Shown: one piece after another, positions 16,047 through 25,549 of the stretch
Layout of the letters: each line of letters starts with the position of its first letter
Position numbering within the stretch: position 1 is the stretch's first letter
Origin: Pseudomonas gingeri
Lineage (GTDB): Bacteria; Pseudomonadota; Gammaproteobacteria; Pseudomonadales; Pseudomonadaceae
Reading direction: 5' to 3'
Assembly: GCF_013386115.1 (NCBI RefSeq)
Contig: NZ_JACAOR010000015.1
Coordinates: forward strand, 87,013 to 151,012
DNA length: 64,000 nt
Made by a program: the position numbers and the translations under genes
Notes under the pieces: generated by a model
The model's database searches: none
Told to the model about the DNA's origin: nothing
Seen by the model: only the letters and a program-made list of their open reading frames with translations

Positions 16047-17498
16047 TCAGACCATGGGGTCGCCGACATGCAGGATCTTCATGCCGTTGGTGCCACCGAT
16101 GGTGTGGTAACTGTCGCCCTTGGTCAGGATGACCCAGTCGCCTTGCTCGACTACGCCACGCTTGAGCAACTCGTCCACTGCGGCCTGGCTGACTTGCTCA
16201 GGCGGCAGCGAAGCCGGGTCGAACGGCACGGTGTAGACGCCACGGAACATCGCCGCGCGAGCCTGGGTTTCACGGTGCGGGGAGAACGCGTAGATCGGCA
16301 CGGACGAACGGATCCGCGACATGATCAACGGCGTGTAGCCGCTTTCGGTCAGGGCGATGATCGCCTTGACGCCCGGGAAGTGGTTGGCGGTGTACATGGC
16401 GGCCAGGGCGATGCTCTGGTCGCAGCTTTCGAAGACCTTGCCGATACGGTGGCTGGAGGTCTTGCTGGTCGGGTGCTTTTCCGCGCCGACACAGATGCGG
16501 GCCATGGCCTGCACGGCTTCGAGCGGGTAGGCCCCGGCGGCGCTTTCGGCCGACAGCATGACGGCGTCGGTGTAGTCCAGCACGGCGTTGGCGACGTCGG
16601 ACACTTCGGCACGGGTCGGCATCGGGTTCTGGATCATCGACTCCATCATCTGGGTCGCAACGATCACGGCCTTGTTGTGGCGGCGCGCATGCAGAATGAT
16701 TTTCTTCTGGATGCCCACCAGCTCGGCATCGCCGATTTCCACGCCGAGGTCGCCACGGGCAACCATGACGGCGTCGCTGGCCTTGATCAGGCCGTCGAGG
16801 GTCTCGTCGTCGGCCACGGCTTCGGCGCGCTCGATCTTCGCCACCAGCCAGGCGGTGCCGCCGGCTTCGTCGCGCAGCTTGCGGGCGTATTCCATGTCGG
16901 CGGCGTCACGCGGGAAGGAGACCGCGAGGTAGTCCACTTCCATTTCAGCGGCGAGCTTGATGTCGGCCTTGTCCTTTTCGGTCAGGGCCGGAGCGGTCAG
17001 GCCGCCACCGCGACGGTTGATACCCTTGTGGTCCGACAGCGGGCCACCGATGGTCACGGTGCAACGCAGTTCGGTGTCGGTAGCGGTGTCGACGCGCATG
17101 ACCACGCGACCGTCGTCAAGCAGCAGCTCGTCGCCCACGCCGCAATCCTTGACCAGGTCCGGGTAGTCGATACCGACGACCTGCTGGTTGCCTTCGGTCA
17201 GCGGATGGCTGGTGGAGAAGGTGAATTGATCACCGATCTTCAGCTCGATACGCTTGTTGGCGAATTTGGCGATACGGATCTTCGGGCCCTGCAGGTCACC
17301 CAGGAGCGCGACGAAGCGCCCGTGCTTGGCGGCGAGGTCGCGGACCAGCTTGGCGCGAGCCTTGTGCTCGTCGGGGGTACCGTGGGAAAAGTTCAGGCGG
17401 GCGACGTCCAGGCCAGCCAGAATCAGCTGTTCCAGAACTTCCGGCGAGTTGCTGGCCGGGCCCAGTGTGGCGACGATTTTAGTACGACGAACGGACAT
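16047..17498 (-). CDS. pyk: Pyruvate kinase
   Basis: Protein of 483 residues, the length of Pseudomonas PykA. It converts phosphoenolpyruvate and ADP to pyruvate and ATP, the last step of glycolysis and the Entner-Doudoroff route. Visible features are TKIVATLGPAS at the N-terminus, DLQGPKIR, the B-domain KDKADI, and the signature with the catalytic lysine VAKIERAEAV. MVARGDLGVEIG and VIVATQMMESMI bind metal and substrate, and the C-terminal regulatory domain is complete. It lies convergent to the enoyl-CoA hydratase and is divergent from a small lipoprotein gene. Confidence 0.96.
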   Translation of the reverse strand: MSVRRTKIVATLGPASNSPEVLEQLILAGLDVARLNFSHGTPDEHKARAKLVRDLAAKHGRFVALLGDLQGPKIRIAKFANKRIELKIGDQFTFSTSHPLTEGNQQVVGIDYPDLVKDCGVGDELLLDDGRVVMRVDTATDTELRCTVTIGGPLSDHKGINRRGGGLTAPALTEKDKADIKLAAEMEVDYLAVSFPRDAADMEYARKLRDEAGGTAWLVAKIERAEAVADDETLDGLIKASDAVMVARGDLGVEIGDAELVGIQKKIILHARRHNKAVIVATQMMESMIQNPMPTRAEVSDVANAVLDYTDAVMLSAESAAGAYPLEAVQAMARICVGAEKHPTSKTSSHRIGKVFESCDQSIALAAMYTANHFPGVKAIIALTESGYTPLIMSRIRSSVPIYAFSPHRETQARAAMFRGVYTVPFDPASLPPEQVSQAAVDELLKRGVVEQGDWVILTKGDSYHTIGGTNGMKILHVGDPMV

Positions 17499-17670
17499 GC
17501 AGAGACTCCTGAGTTCAAGCGCAACGAGAGGCTACTATGGTCCTGTGCTGTAGTCATTGTTCATTTGCACTACTTTTCGGCGAAGAAGTTTTTTTCGGAT
17601 ATGTTGTTTGGCGAACACTCTGAAGATTTTCGCCGACGGGTCGATACACTGCCAAGAACAGGAGATATCC

Positions 17671-18045
17671 ATGCGAATTTTGCTCGTTTTAGTCTTGGCC
17701 GCCAGTGTCGTCGGTTGCACCCGCTGGTCGATGAACAGCCACCTGAACAATGCCTACCGTTCCTATGACCGGGGCAATTGTGAAGACGTGATGCTGCAAC
17801 TGTCCCAGGTCGACCGTGAGAGCCGCACCCGGCCCTACGTCCAGCCGGAAGTGTCGATGTTGCGCGGTCAGTGCCTGGAGCGCCAGAAACTGTTCGTCGA
17901 CGCGGCGCAGACCTATCGGTTCATCATCACCCAGTTCCCCTACAGCGAATATGCCTACCGGGCCCAGGCTCGCCTGGATACCTTGCGTCAGTTGGGGCAC
18001 GCCGACGGCGCAGTCCCGGCCCAACCCAGGCCGGCAGCCCTATGA
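17671..18045 (+). CDS. Small lipoprotein with a tetratricopeptide-like repeat
   Basis: Protein of 124 residues from ATG 17671, with AGGAG seven bases upstream. It begins with a short lipoprotein signal peptide; the lipobox is VVGC with the lipidated cysteine at 16. The mature part has a cysteine-containing helical region and a TPR-like segment (CLERQKLFVDAAQTYRFIITQFPYSEYAYRAQARL), the pattern seen in envelope assembly or scaffold lipoproteins. It is probably anchored in the outer membrane. The function is unknown. It lies upstream of a PilZ gene with a 227-base gap. Confidence 0.85.
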   Translation: MRILLVLVLAASVVGCTRWSMNSHLNNAYRSYDRGNCEDVMLQLSQVDRESRTRPYVQPEVSMLRGQCLERQKLFVDAAQTYRFIITQFPYSEYAYRAQARLDTLRQLGHADGAVPAQPRPAAL

Positions 18046-18272
18046 TGAAGGCTGTAATATGAACTGGCTCTCTGCCAGCTTTCAGCTACAGTTCGGGGGG
18101 TATGGTTTGAGTTTCATCAATTCGTTCGAGTTGAAAACCATGGCTCGGTAGATGTCATGCGACAGGGCGATCCGCTGCCGTCGCGCCGAGGCCAAGGGAG
18201 AGCGGGCCGGCTGGCCCTGCTCCGAAGCACTAGCGCGGTCATGCTGAATGGCCTTGTATAGCGATCACGAAC

Positions 18273-18632
18273 ATGCCTACCGACCGTCGAATCGAGCGGC
18301 ACCAGCTGCCGTATTTTTTGAAGGTGTTCAACCGCTTCACCGACAAGCCCATGGGGTATCTGGGCAATGTCTCCGAAGACGGGCTGATGCTCATCAGCCA
18401 GTTGCCGTTATTGGTGAATGCGGACTTCCAGCTGCAATTGAAACTCCCCGGACCGGATGACACGGTCCAGCTCATCGATCTGAATGCCCGTTGTCTCTGG
18501 TCCCATGAAGAGGTGACGCCGGGCTATTACGACTCGGGGTTTGTCCTGTCCGAACCTCCCGAGGCGTATCAGAAGCTGGTGGATGCGTTACAGCACTATT
18601 TCAGCTTTTACCCGTTGGAGGCTTCGGCGTAG
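18273..18632 (+). CDS. Single-domain PilZ protein
   Basis: Protein of 119 residues consisting only of a PilZ domain. The cyclic di-GMP binding motifs are both present: RxxxR as RRIER (residues 5-9) and (D/N)xSxxG as NVSEDG (32-37). It should therefore bind c-di-GMP and relay it by protein contact, since it has no output domain. The target is unknown. The gene stands alone, 4 kb from sadC. Its 3' end faces the DUF58 gene. Confidence 0.92.
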   Translation: MPTDRRIERHQLPYFLKVFNRFTDKPMGYLGNVSEDGLMLISQLPLLVNADFQLQLKLPGPDDTVQLIDLNARCLWSHEEVTPGYYDSGFVLSEPPEAYQKLVDALQHYFSFYPLEASA

Positions 18633-18670
18633 CCGGGGAGCCCTCCGGTTTCACAGGGTCCCGGCTTTCT
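18631..18670. terminator. Possible terminator between pilZ-domain gene and DUF58 gene
   Basis: AGCCGGG (18631-18637) can pair with CCCGGCT (18660-18666), and inner bases CCCT/AGGG can extend the fold. TTCTT follows. It overlaps both stop regions of the convergent genes. The T-tract is weak, so the call is tentative. Confidence 0.4.
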
Positions 18671-19982
18671 TCCAGCTGAGGTAGCGGCTGACCAGCTCGG
18701 CGCCGAGTTCGCTTGGACGCGCGTCGAGTACGGGAACCCCATGGGCGTTGAGGCGCTCATGGAGGTTGGCCCGGGCATTCAGGTAGTCGACCGTGCCGCA
18801 GTAGGCGAGGGCTTCGGGCAGCGTCTGTACCGGGCTCTGACGCAACTGGTCGAGGATTTCCTCACGCAGGCTGGCGACCAGCACCCGATGCTGGCGACCC
18901 AGGCGCTTGACCGCGGTCAGCAACTCCTCGTCGTCTTCATCCCGCAAGTTGGTGACCAGCACCACCAGGGCGCGGCGCTTCTGCCGGGCCAGGACCTGGC
19001 TGGCGGCGGCCTGGTAGTCCGCCGGCCGCTGGCTGCTGTCCAGGTCGTAGACCGCGTTGAGCAGCAGGTTGAGCTGGCCCTGGCCCTTGACCGGCGACAG
19101 GAAGCGCGGTTGATCGCCGGCGAAGGTGCTCAGACCGACCGCATCGCCCTGGCGCAGGGCCATGTAGCTGAGCAGCAGGCAGGCATTGAGCGCGTGGTCG
19201 AAGTGCGCCAGCTCGCCGTCCTGGCTGCGCATGCGGCGCCCGCAGTCGAGCATGAAGATGATCTGCTGGTCGCGTTCGTCCTGGTATTCCCGGGCGATCG
19301 GGGTGCGTTGCCGGGCGGTGGCTTTCCAGTCGATCTGGCGCAGGCTGTCGCCTTCGCGAAATTCCCGTAGCTGGTTGAACTCCAGGCCCAGACCACGCCG
19401 CTGGCGCTGGCGCACGCCGAGCTGGCTGAGCCAGTTATCCACCGCCAGCAGGCGTGCACCGTAGAGCCGGGCGAAGTCGGGATAGACCCGGGTGGCGTCG
19501 TCGAGTGCCAGGTAGCGCCGTTGCGACCACAGGCCCAGCGGGCTGGGCAGGCTGATTTCGCAGCGCTCGAAGGTGAAATGCCCGCGGCGCAGGGGCCGTA
19601 CGCGGTAACCCAGTTCGCTTTTTTCCCCCGGTTGCAGGGTGATGGACTGCGGCAGGTGTTCGAATCCCACGCCGTCCGGAACATGGTCGAACACCTGCAA
19701 CTGCAGTTCGTCCGGGTAATCGTGCTGCAGCTCGATGCGCACTTCGCCCCAGCGGCCCAGGGCCAGGCTGCCGGGCATCTGCCGTTGCAGGCGTGGCGAG
19801 GGCAGGCGGCGCAGGCGCGCGGCGTCCAGCGCGGCCAGCAGCAACAGCGCCAGCAACAGGCCCCAGCCGATCGCGTCGAAGCTTTCGGGGACGCCGACGC
19901 CCAGGGCCTTGAGCGCCCCGAGGAGGATCCCCAGCCCGAGCAGTACGCCCAGCCAGATCAGCAGCAGCCGTGAGGGTTTCAT
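18651..19982 (-). CDS. DUF58 domain protein (last gene of the MoxR operon)
   Basis: Protein of 443 residues. Two N-terminal hydrophobic segments (LLLIWLGVLLGLGILLGAL, WGLLLALLLLAALDA) anchor it in the inner membrane. The DUF58 core REFREGDSLRQIDWKATAR is present at about 210-228. It is followed by a von Willebrand A-like fold in which the metal-site motif DxSxS is replaced by DCGRR, so the MIDAS looks degenerate. DUF58 proteins are nearly always encoded beside MoxR AAA ATPases, as here, and are thought to be their clients or adaptors. It lies 13 bases downstream of the MoxR gene. Confidence 0.92.
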   Translation of the reverse strand: MKPSRLLLIWLGVLLGLGILLGALKALGVGVPESFDAIGWGLLLALLLLAALDAARLRRLPSPRLQRQMPGSLALGRWGEVRIELQHDYPDELQLQVFDHVPDGVGFEHLPQSITLQPGEKSELGYRVRPLRRGHFTFERCEISLPSPLGLWSQRRYLALDDATRVYPDFARLYGARLLAVDNWLSQLGVRQRQRRGLGLEFNQLREFREGDSLRQIDWKATARQRTPIAREYQDERDQQIIFMLDCGRRMRSQDGELAHFDHALNACLLLSYMALRQGDAVGLSTFAGDQPRFLSPVKGQGQLNLLLNAVYDLDSSQRPADYQAAASQVLARQKRRALVVLVTNLRDEDDEELLTAVKRLGRQHRVLVASLREEILDQLRQSPVQTLPEALAYCGTVDYLNARANLHERLNAHGVPVLDARPSELGAELVSRYLSWKKAGTL

Positions 19983-19995
19983 CGTTTGGGCTGAC

Positions 19996-21008
<1,013 letters not shown>

Positions 21009-21012
<4 letters not shown>

Positions 21013-22172
21013 AGGGCATTCCTGAGGGTTTGCAGGTGGGCGACCTGGCGGCTGAAGTCAGCGCTGGAAAGGCGCTGTTTCGGGCGTGGGCGCAAGGCCT
21101 GACTGATGGCGCTGGTGGGTTGGCGGGTCAGGCGCGCGAGCACCTGCCACTGGTCGGCAACGCCGAGCCGTTCGAATCCGGGGTGTCGGCGGCGGGCGCG
21201 GCGCAGGATGTCCTGTTGCAGGGCTTGCAGCAAGGCCTCCTGGTCGCTGCGCCGGAGCAGGAAATCGGCGCTGGCCCGCAGGTGTTCCTGCAGTTGCCGG
21301 CGGGCCTTGGAGGCCGGGGCCTGCAACGGACCCTGGCGCAGGCCGACATGCCATAGCCACAGGGCGATCAGGGCGGCGAGGGCCACCAGTGCCTGGGGGA
21401 AATAGCGCAGCAGCAGGCTGAACAGGCTGTCATGGTCGGTGTTGAACAGCAGTGTGACGTCGCTGTCCTGGCTCAGGTACCAGAGCAGCCAGGCGTTGTC
21501 GTAGCGACCGATGGCGGCGTTGGTCCAGAGGTCGGCGTCGGTCAGTACCGTGATCGTGCCCAGGCCGTAGCTCATTTGCATCAGGTGCGTGGAAGTGGCG
21601 CTGCTGGCCCAGGATTGCGCCAGGTTCTGCGGGTCGGACAGGTGGAAGGCGGTGTCGAAACTGAAGTAGGCCGGGGCGTCCTCGTCCTCCAGGTACATCC
21701 GGGTCAGTTGCGGGTAGTACTTGTCCTCGGGTTCGGGGCCGTCGCCCTTGAGGTCCTTGCTCAGGGACTGGCGCAGTTGTACGCGATCCAGCAGCAGGTC
21801 GCCACTGCGGCCTTGTCGCGGGTCCCAGAGGGCTTCGGCGACGAACAGCAGGCGGCCGCCGGCCCGGGCCCAGTTGAGCAACTGGTCGGCCTGGCGCGGG
21901 CTCATGTTCGAGCGCTCGCCCAGCAGCATCAGGCTGTGGTGACGCGGGTCCAGGTCCGGGAGGATCCGCAGGTCGTTGGCGTGGTGGACGTCAAGGCCTT
22001 GCTGGCGCAGGAAGTTTTCCGCCGCGAGATAGGGATAGGCGCGGGCTTCGGGGGACGGCCCATGGTCGATGACCACGGGGTAGGGCACCGCCTTGTGATA
22101 CAGGTACAGGCCCAGGCCGAGCAGCAGGCCGCCGACCAGCAAGGCCCCGAGCAGTGTCCGGCGACGATTCAC
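21009..22172 (-). CDS. DUF4350 domain membrane protein
   Basis: Protein of 387 residues from the GTG at 22172, chosen because it forms a GTGA overlap with the upstream gene's stop. The N-terminal membrane helix (LLGALLVGGLLLGLGLYLY) leads to a soluble domain with a DUF4350-type GATase-like segment (NMSPRQADQLLNWARAGGRLLFVAE). A second membrane helix lies near the middle (ALVALAALIALWLWHVGL), followed by a helical cytoplasmic tail. Its function is unknown. It is the fourth of six overlapping genes, between DUF4129 and MoxR. Confidence 0.88.
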
Positions 22173-23698
22173 GAAAGGGCTCCCGGACCGAACAGCTGGC
22201 GCCAGCCGTTGCACAGTTCCTCTTGCAGTTCAGGCGAGGGCGCGCGATGGCCATAGGCGAGGTTCTGCCAGTGGCGGGTGAGTTTCTGGCTGAAGGCCTG
22301 GAGTTCCGGTTGCCGCAGATGCGCGACCCGCTCCAGGACCTGGCCCTCGGTATCGGCATTTTTCAGGGGCACCTGGAAGTCGTGCAGCAGGCGACTCAGC
22401 AAGCCGCGATAGAGCAGGCTCATGGCCTCGCGGGGCTGGCTGGACCAGAGGGCTTCGGCGCGGCCGGCGATATCCTCGGGCAGGCTCTCGGTAGTCAGGT
22501 CGAGCCCGAACAGTTGCGCCGGCGCACCGGGGCGCGGTTTTGCCGGCGGAGCCGGACGCCGGCTGACAAAGGCCTGCAACCAGTCCCGATAGCGCCAGGC
22601 CAGCCAGGCGATCAAGCCGAAAATGCTGGCCCAGAGCAGTACCGCCAGGCCATCGGCGAGGCCGTCGAACGTGCGGCTGTCGAGGCCGCCCAGCAGTCGC
22701 TGCAGCCAGCCGGGCGCGGCCTTTTCGTTCTTCGCGGAGGGATCTCCCAGACGCCAGCGGGTGATGGTTTCCCGGTTCTTGAACGGTGCCGCGTCCAGTT
22801 GCGCCTTGATCGAGTCGTGGGCCGCCTGGCTGGTCAGCGGTTGTTGCAGCAGGCGCGGGCTGTCCGGAGCGGGTGGCGCGGCGGCCATCACCGGCGCGGG
22901 CAGTGATACCAGCAACAGACCCGCGACCATCAGACCGGCAAGCATCGGCGCCAGGCGCTGGCGCAATTGACGGAAGATCAGCTCGATGTCCCAGGCTTCC
23001 AGCACGGTGCGTCGATTGAGATAGAGACTGAAGCCGCAGGCGATATAGATCGGTTCCCAGACAATCAGCACCAGCACATAGAACAGGTTGGTCAGGTGTT
23101 CCAGCCACAGCCAGCCGTGCTGGGCGGCGAACACCAGTTTCTGCCAGTTCCAGTCGAGCTCTATCTGTCGCGGCAGCAGCAGGTAGAACAACGCCATGCA
23201 GCCGATCCACAGCACCGACTCCAGGTGCACGCCGATCAGTGTCAGCCAGCGCGCCCCCCGGTTGGCCCGTGGCAGCAGGACGCGCAGGCGCTGTTGCCGG
23301 GCTTGCCCGCCCAGGCCTTCGAGCTGTTGCACCGGCAGGGTGAAACTGCGGCTCAGGCTCAGCCGGCGCCAGGTCAGGCTCGCCAGCAGTTGTGGCCTGA
23401 GCAGGCGCGGCCAGGCTTTCAGGGCCTGTTTCAGGTCCGGGGTATCGCCGAACAGGGCCCTGGACAGGATATGCAGCGGCAGGCGTTCAAAGGCTGGCTT
23501 CAGCCACCAGAACAGCAGCAGGGCGATCGACGGATGTTCCCACAGCAGCAGGCTCAGCAAGGCAAAGACCGGGAGGGTGACGATGGCCCAGCTGGTCGTC
23601 AGCAAGCCACGGTGTTGCCTGGCCAGCAGGATACCGAGGTCCATGGCTTCCCAGCTGCTGCGTGGGCGGATGGTGACGCTGGCGTCAGTCAGGCGCAT
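22169..23698 (-). CDS. DUF4129 domain membrane protein
   Basis: Protein of 509 residues from the ATG at 23698. The N-terminal half holds several membrane helices (SWAIVTLPVFALLSLLLW, SVLWIGCMALFYLLL, LFYVLVLIVWEPIYIACG and others). A periplasmic or loop region follows, then a further helix (VLLWASIFGLIAWLAW) and the C-terminal DUF4129 domain with SLLYRGLLSRLL and the family-typical NADTEGQVLERV. This domain usually sits next to transglutaminase-like or MoxR-associated genes; its activity is unknown. The start overlaps the SpoIIM gene by 14 bases and the stop overlaps the DUF4350 start. Confidence 0.88.
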   Translation of the reverse strand: MRLTDASVTIRPRSSWEAMDLGILLARQHRGLLTTSWAIVTLPVFALLSLLLWEHPSIALLLFWWLKPAFERLPLHILSRALFGDTPDLKQALKAWPRLLRPQLLASLTWRRLSLSRSFTLPVQQLEGLGGQARQQRLRVLLPRANRGARWLTLIGVHLESVLWIGCMALFYLLLPRQIELDWNWQKLVFAAQHGWLWLEHLTNLFYVLVLIVWEPIYIACGFSLYLNRRTVLEAWDIELIFRQLRQRLAPMLAGLMVAGLLLVSLPAPVMAAAPPAPDSPRLLQQPLTSQAAHDSIKAQLDAAPFKNRETITRWRLGDPSAKNEKAAPGWLQRLLGGLDSRTFDGLADGLAVLLWASIFGLIAWLAWRYRDWLQAFVSRRPAPPAKPRPGAPAQLFGLDLTTESLPEDIAGRAEALWSSQPREAMSLLYRGLLSRLLHDFQVPLKNADTEGQVLERVAHLRQPELQAFSQKLTRHWQNLAYGHRAPSPELQEELCNGWRQLFGPGALS

Positions 23699-24665
23699 GA
23701 CGACTCCGTCCGGCAAACAGCAGGTAGGCCGCTACCAGCAACCATGCGCCGGCACCCACCAGGTACTTGATCAGCAGCGTCGGCTGGGTCCGCGAGGACC
23801 AGTAGGCTTCGATAAACGCGGCAATCAGCAGGAACAGGATCACCCCGGCGATCATCTGGATGCTGCTTTTCGCCGCCAGGCGCAGGGCTTCGCCGCGGCT
23901 CAGGCGTCCTGGTGCTACCAGCGACCAGCCCAGTTGCAGCCCGGCGGCACCGGCCAGGGCGATGGCGGTCAGTTCAAAAGCGCCATGGGCGATGACAAAG
24001 GACCAGAAGGTCTGGCCGAAGCCGATCTGGGTCAGGTGGCCGGCGACCGCACCGATGGTCAGGCCGTTGAACAGCAGGAAGAACAGGCTGCCCAGGCCGA
24101 ACAGCAAGCCGCCGGCAAAGGTCTGGAAGGCAATGCCGATGTTGTTCATGATGTAGTAGCCGAACATCGCCCAGTCTTCGCTGGAGGCGCGTGCGGCGGT
24201 GCGTCCCAGCCGGCTGGCGGCGGGATCGTACATGTTCTGCATGTCGGCGACCTGTTGCGGGCTGACGATGCTGTAGATCAGGTCCGGGAACAGGTAGACC
24301 AGCACGCCGATCAGCAGCAGGCTGGCGAAGAACAGCAGGCCGGCGGCCAGGACAAAGGGCCATTGCCGGCGTACCAGGCGGGGGAAGTCGGCGAGGATGA
24401 ATCCCAGCAGCTGGGCGCCCAGGCGACTGCGATGTCGGTAAAGCTGCTGGTGTCCGCGCAGGGCCAGCTGTTGCAACGGATCCACCAGGTGACTGCTGTA
24501 GCCGCGCTCCTGGGCCAGCGCGAGTTGATGGCACAGGCGCCGGTAGGCCGCGGGGAATTGCGTCGAGGTATCGGCCTTGGCCTTGCCGCGTTCCAGTTGT
24601 TCGAGCAGATGACTGAAATGTTGCCACTCGGGCTGGTGACGGCTTTCGAAGAGGCTCTGTTTCAT
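23685..24665 (-). CDS. SpoIIM/DUF95 family integral membrane protein
   Basis: Protein of 326 residues. A soluble helical N-terminal part (residues 1-105) is followed by five or six membrane helices (WPFVLAAGLLFFASLLLIGVLVY, AFQTFAGGLLFGLGSLFFLLF, ALAGAAGLQLGWSLVAPG, MIAGVILFLLIAAFIEAYW). This is the stage II sporulation M/DUF95 family. In non-sporulating bacteria the family is found beside RDD and MoxR genes and has no known function. Its ATG overlaps the stop of the RDD gene (ATGA, 24662-24665). Confidence 0.9.
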   Translation of the reverse strand: MKQSLFESRHQPEWQHFSHLLEQLERGKAKADTSTQFPAAYRRLCHQLALAQERGYSSHLVDPLQQLALRGHQQLYRHRSRLGAQLLGFILADFPRLVRRQWPFVLAAGLLFFASLLLIGVLVYLFPDLIYSIVSPQQVADMQNMYDPAASRLGRTAARASSEDWAMFGYYIMNNIGIAFQTFAGGLLFGLGSLFFLLFNGLTIGAVAGHLTQIGFGQTFWSFVIAHGAFELTAIALAGAAGLQLGWSLVAPGRLSRGEALRLAAKSSIQMIAGVILFLLIAAFIEAYWSSRTQPTLLIKYLVGAGAWLLVAAYLLFAGRSRHAPD

Positions 24666-25396
24666 GTCGGCCCCAGCAGGCCACGGGCGATGCCGTTCAG
24701 CTCGGTCACGGCCAGGGAGGGCGGGACCCGCAGCGCCGGGGCGAGGAGGCCGGCCAGTTCGTTGACGCGCTCGGCGGACAGTTCGCCCTGGCGCTCGGCG
24801 AAACTCAACAGGGCCCGTTGCTCGTTCAGGCGCAGGGCGAACACCGGCGTTCTCGGCACCGCTTCGGGCAGGGTCGGGCGCGACAAGGGTTGTTCGCGGT
24901 AGATCACCAGGGTGCCGCCGGCCAGATCACCCAGGCGCTTGAAGGTCGGATGCTGCAGGCAACTGAGGGCGCCCAGGCAATAGCCGAACGGCAACATGTC
25001 GACGAAACGCAGGAGGTTGCGGGTCAGCGAGGCGGACCAGCCGACCGGTGTGCCGTCATCGTGCACCACCCGCAGGCCCATCAGCTGTTTACCGGGCGAG
25101 CGGCCCTGGTTGAGCACTTCGAACAGCACCATGTACCACCAGCTGACCAGGAACAGGATGATCGAGCCGAGGCCGGCACCGAACTTGTCCAGCAGGGTCA
25201 GCACCGAGAGCAGGGCGCCCAGGATCACGCCGCGTACACCGAGGTCGATGGCGAACGCGACCGCCCGCACCGGCAGGCCGGCCGGGCGCAGGGGCAGGTC
25301 GATACCTTCCGGGGTCTCGACCTGGTAACGGGTATCCAGTGGCGTTTGCAGCGGTGCATTCCTTGTCGGGCTTGAAGTCGGCGGCATGGCTGCCAT
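24662..25396 (-). CDS. RDD family membrane protein (first gene of the MoxR operon)
   Basis: Protein of 244 residues from the ATG at 25396; an ATG at 25387 is an alternative. The RDD motif begins with LPVRAVAFAIDLGVRG. A second helix is SIILFLVSWWYMVLFEVL with GRSPGKQLMGLRVV, and then FVDMLPFGYCLGALSCL. The cytoplasmic tail is not assignable. RDD proteins are small membrane proteins of mostly unknown role; some transport ions. It heads the six-gene operon and is divergent from sbcB, with the promoters in the 153-base gap 25397-25549. Confidence 0.9.
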   Translation of the reverse strand: MAAMPPTSSPTRNAPLQTPLDTRYQVETPEGIDLPLRPAGLPVRAVAFAIDLGVRGVILGALLSVLTLLDKFGAGLGSIILFLVSWWYMVLFEVLNQGRSPGKQLMGLRVVHDDGTPVGWSASLTRNLLRFVDMLPFGYCLGALSCLQHPTFKRLGDLAGGTLVIYREQPLSRPTLPEAVPRTPVFALRLNEQRALLSFAERQGELSAERVNELAGLLAPALRVPPSLAVTELNGIARGLLGPT

Positions 25397-25549
25397 GTCG
25401 GTAGGGACTTGTCGGCCGATCCTAGCCAGCGCTGCCGGGCTAAGCAACCGAACTCTGCAATCGGCTGTATATATAAGTTGTGCCGGGCGACTGGCCCCGA
25501 GGGCTATCGAGCGCCTAGACTGCCCCGGTCTTCTGTTCAGGAACAAGCC

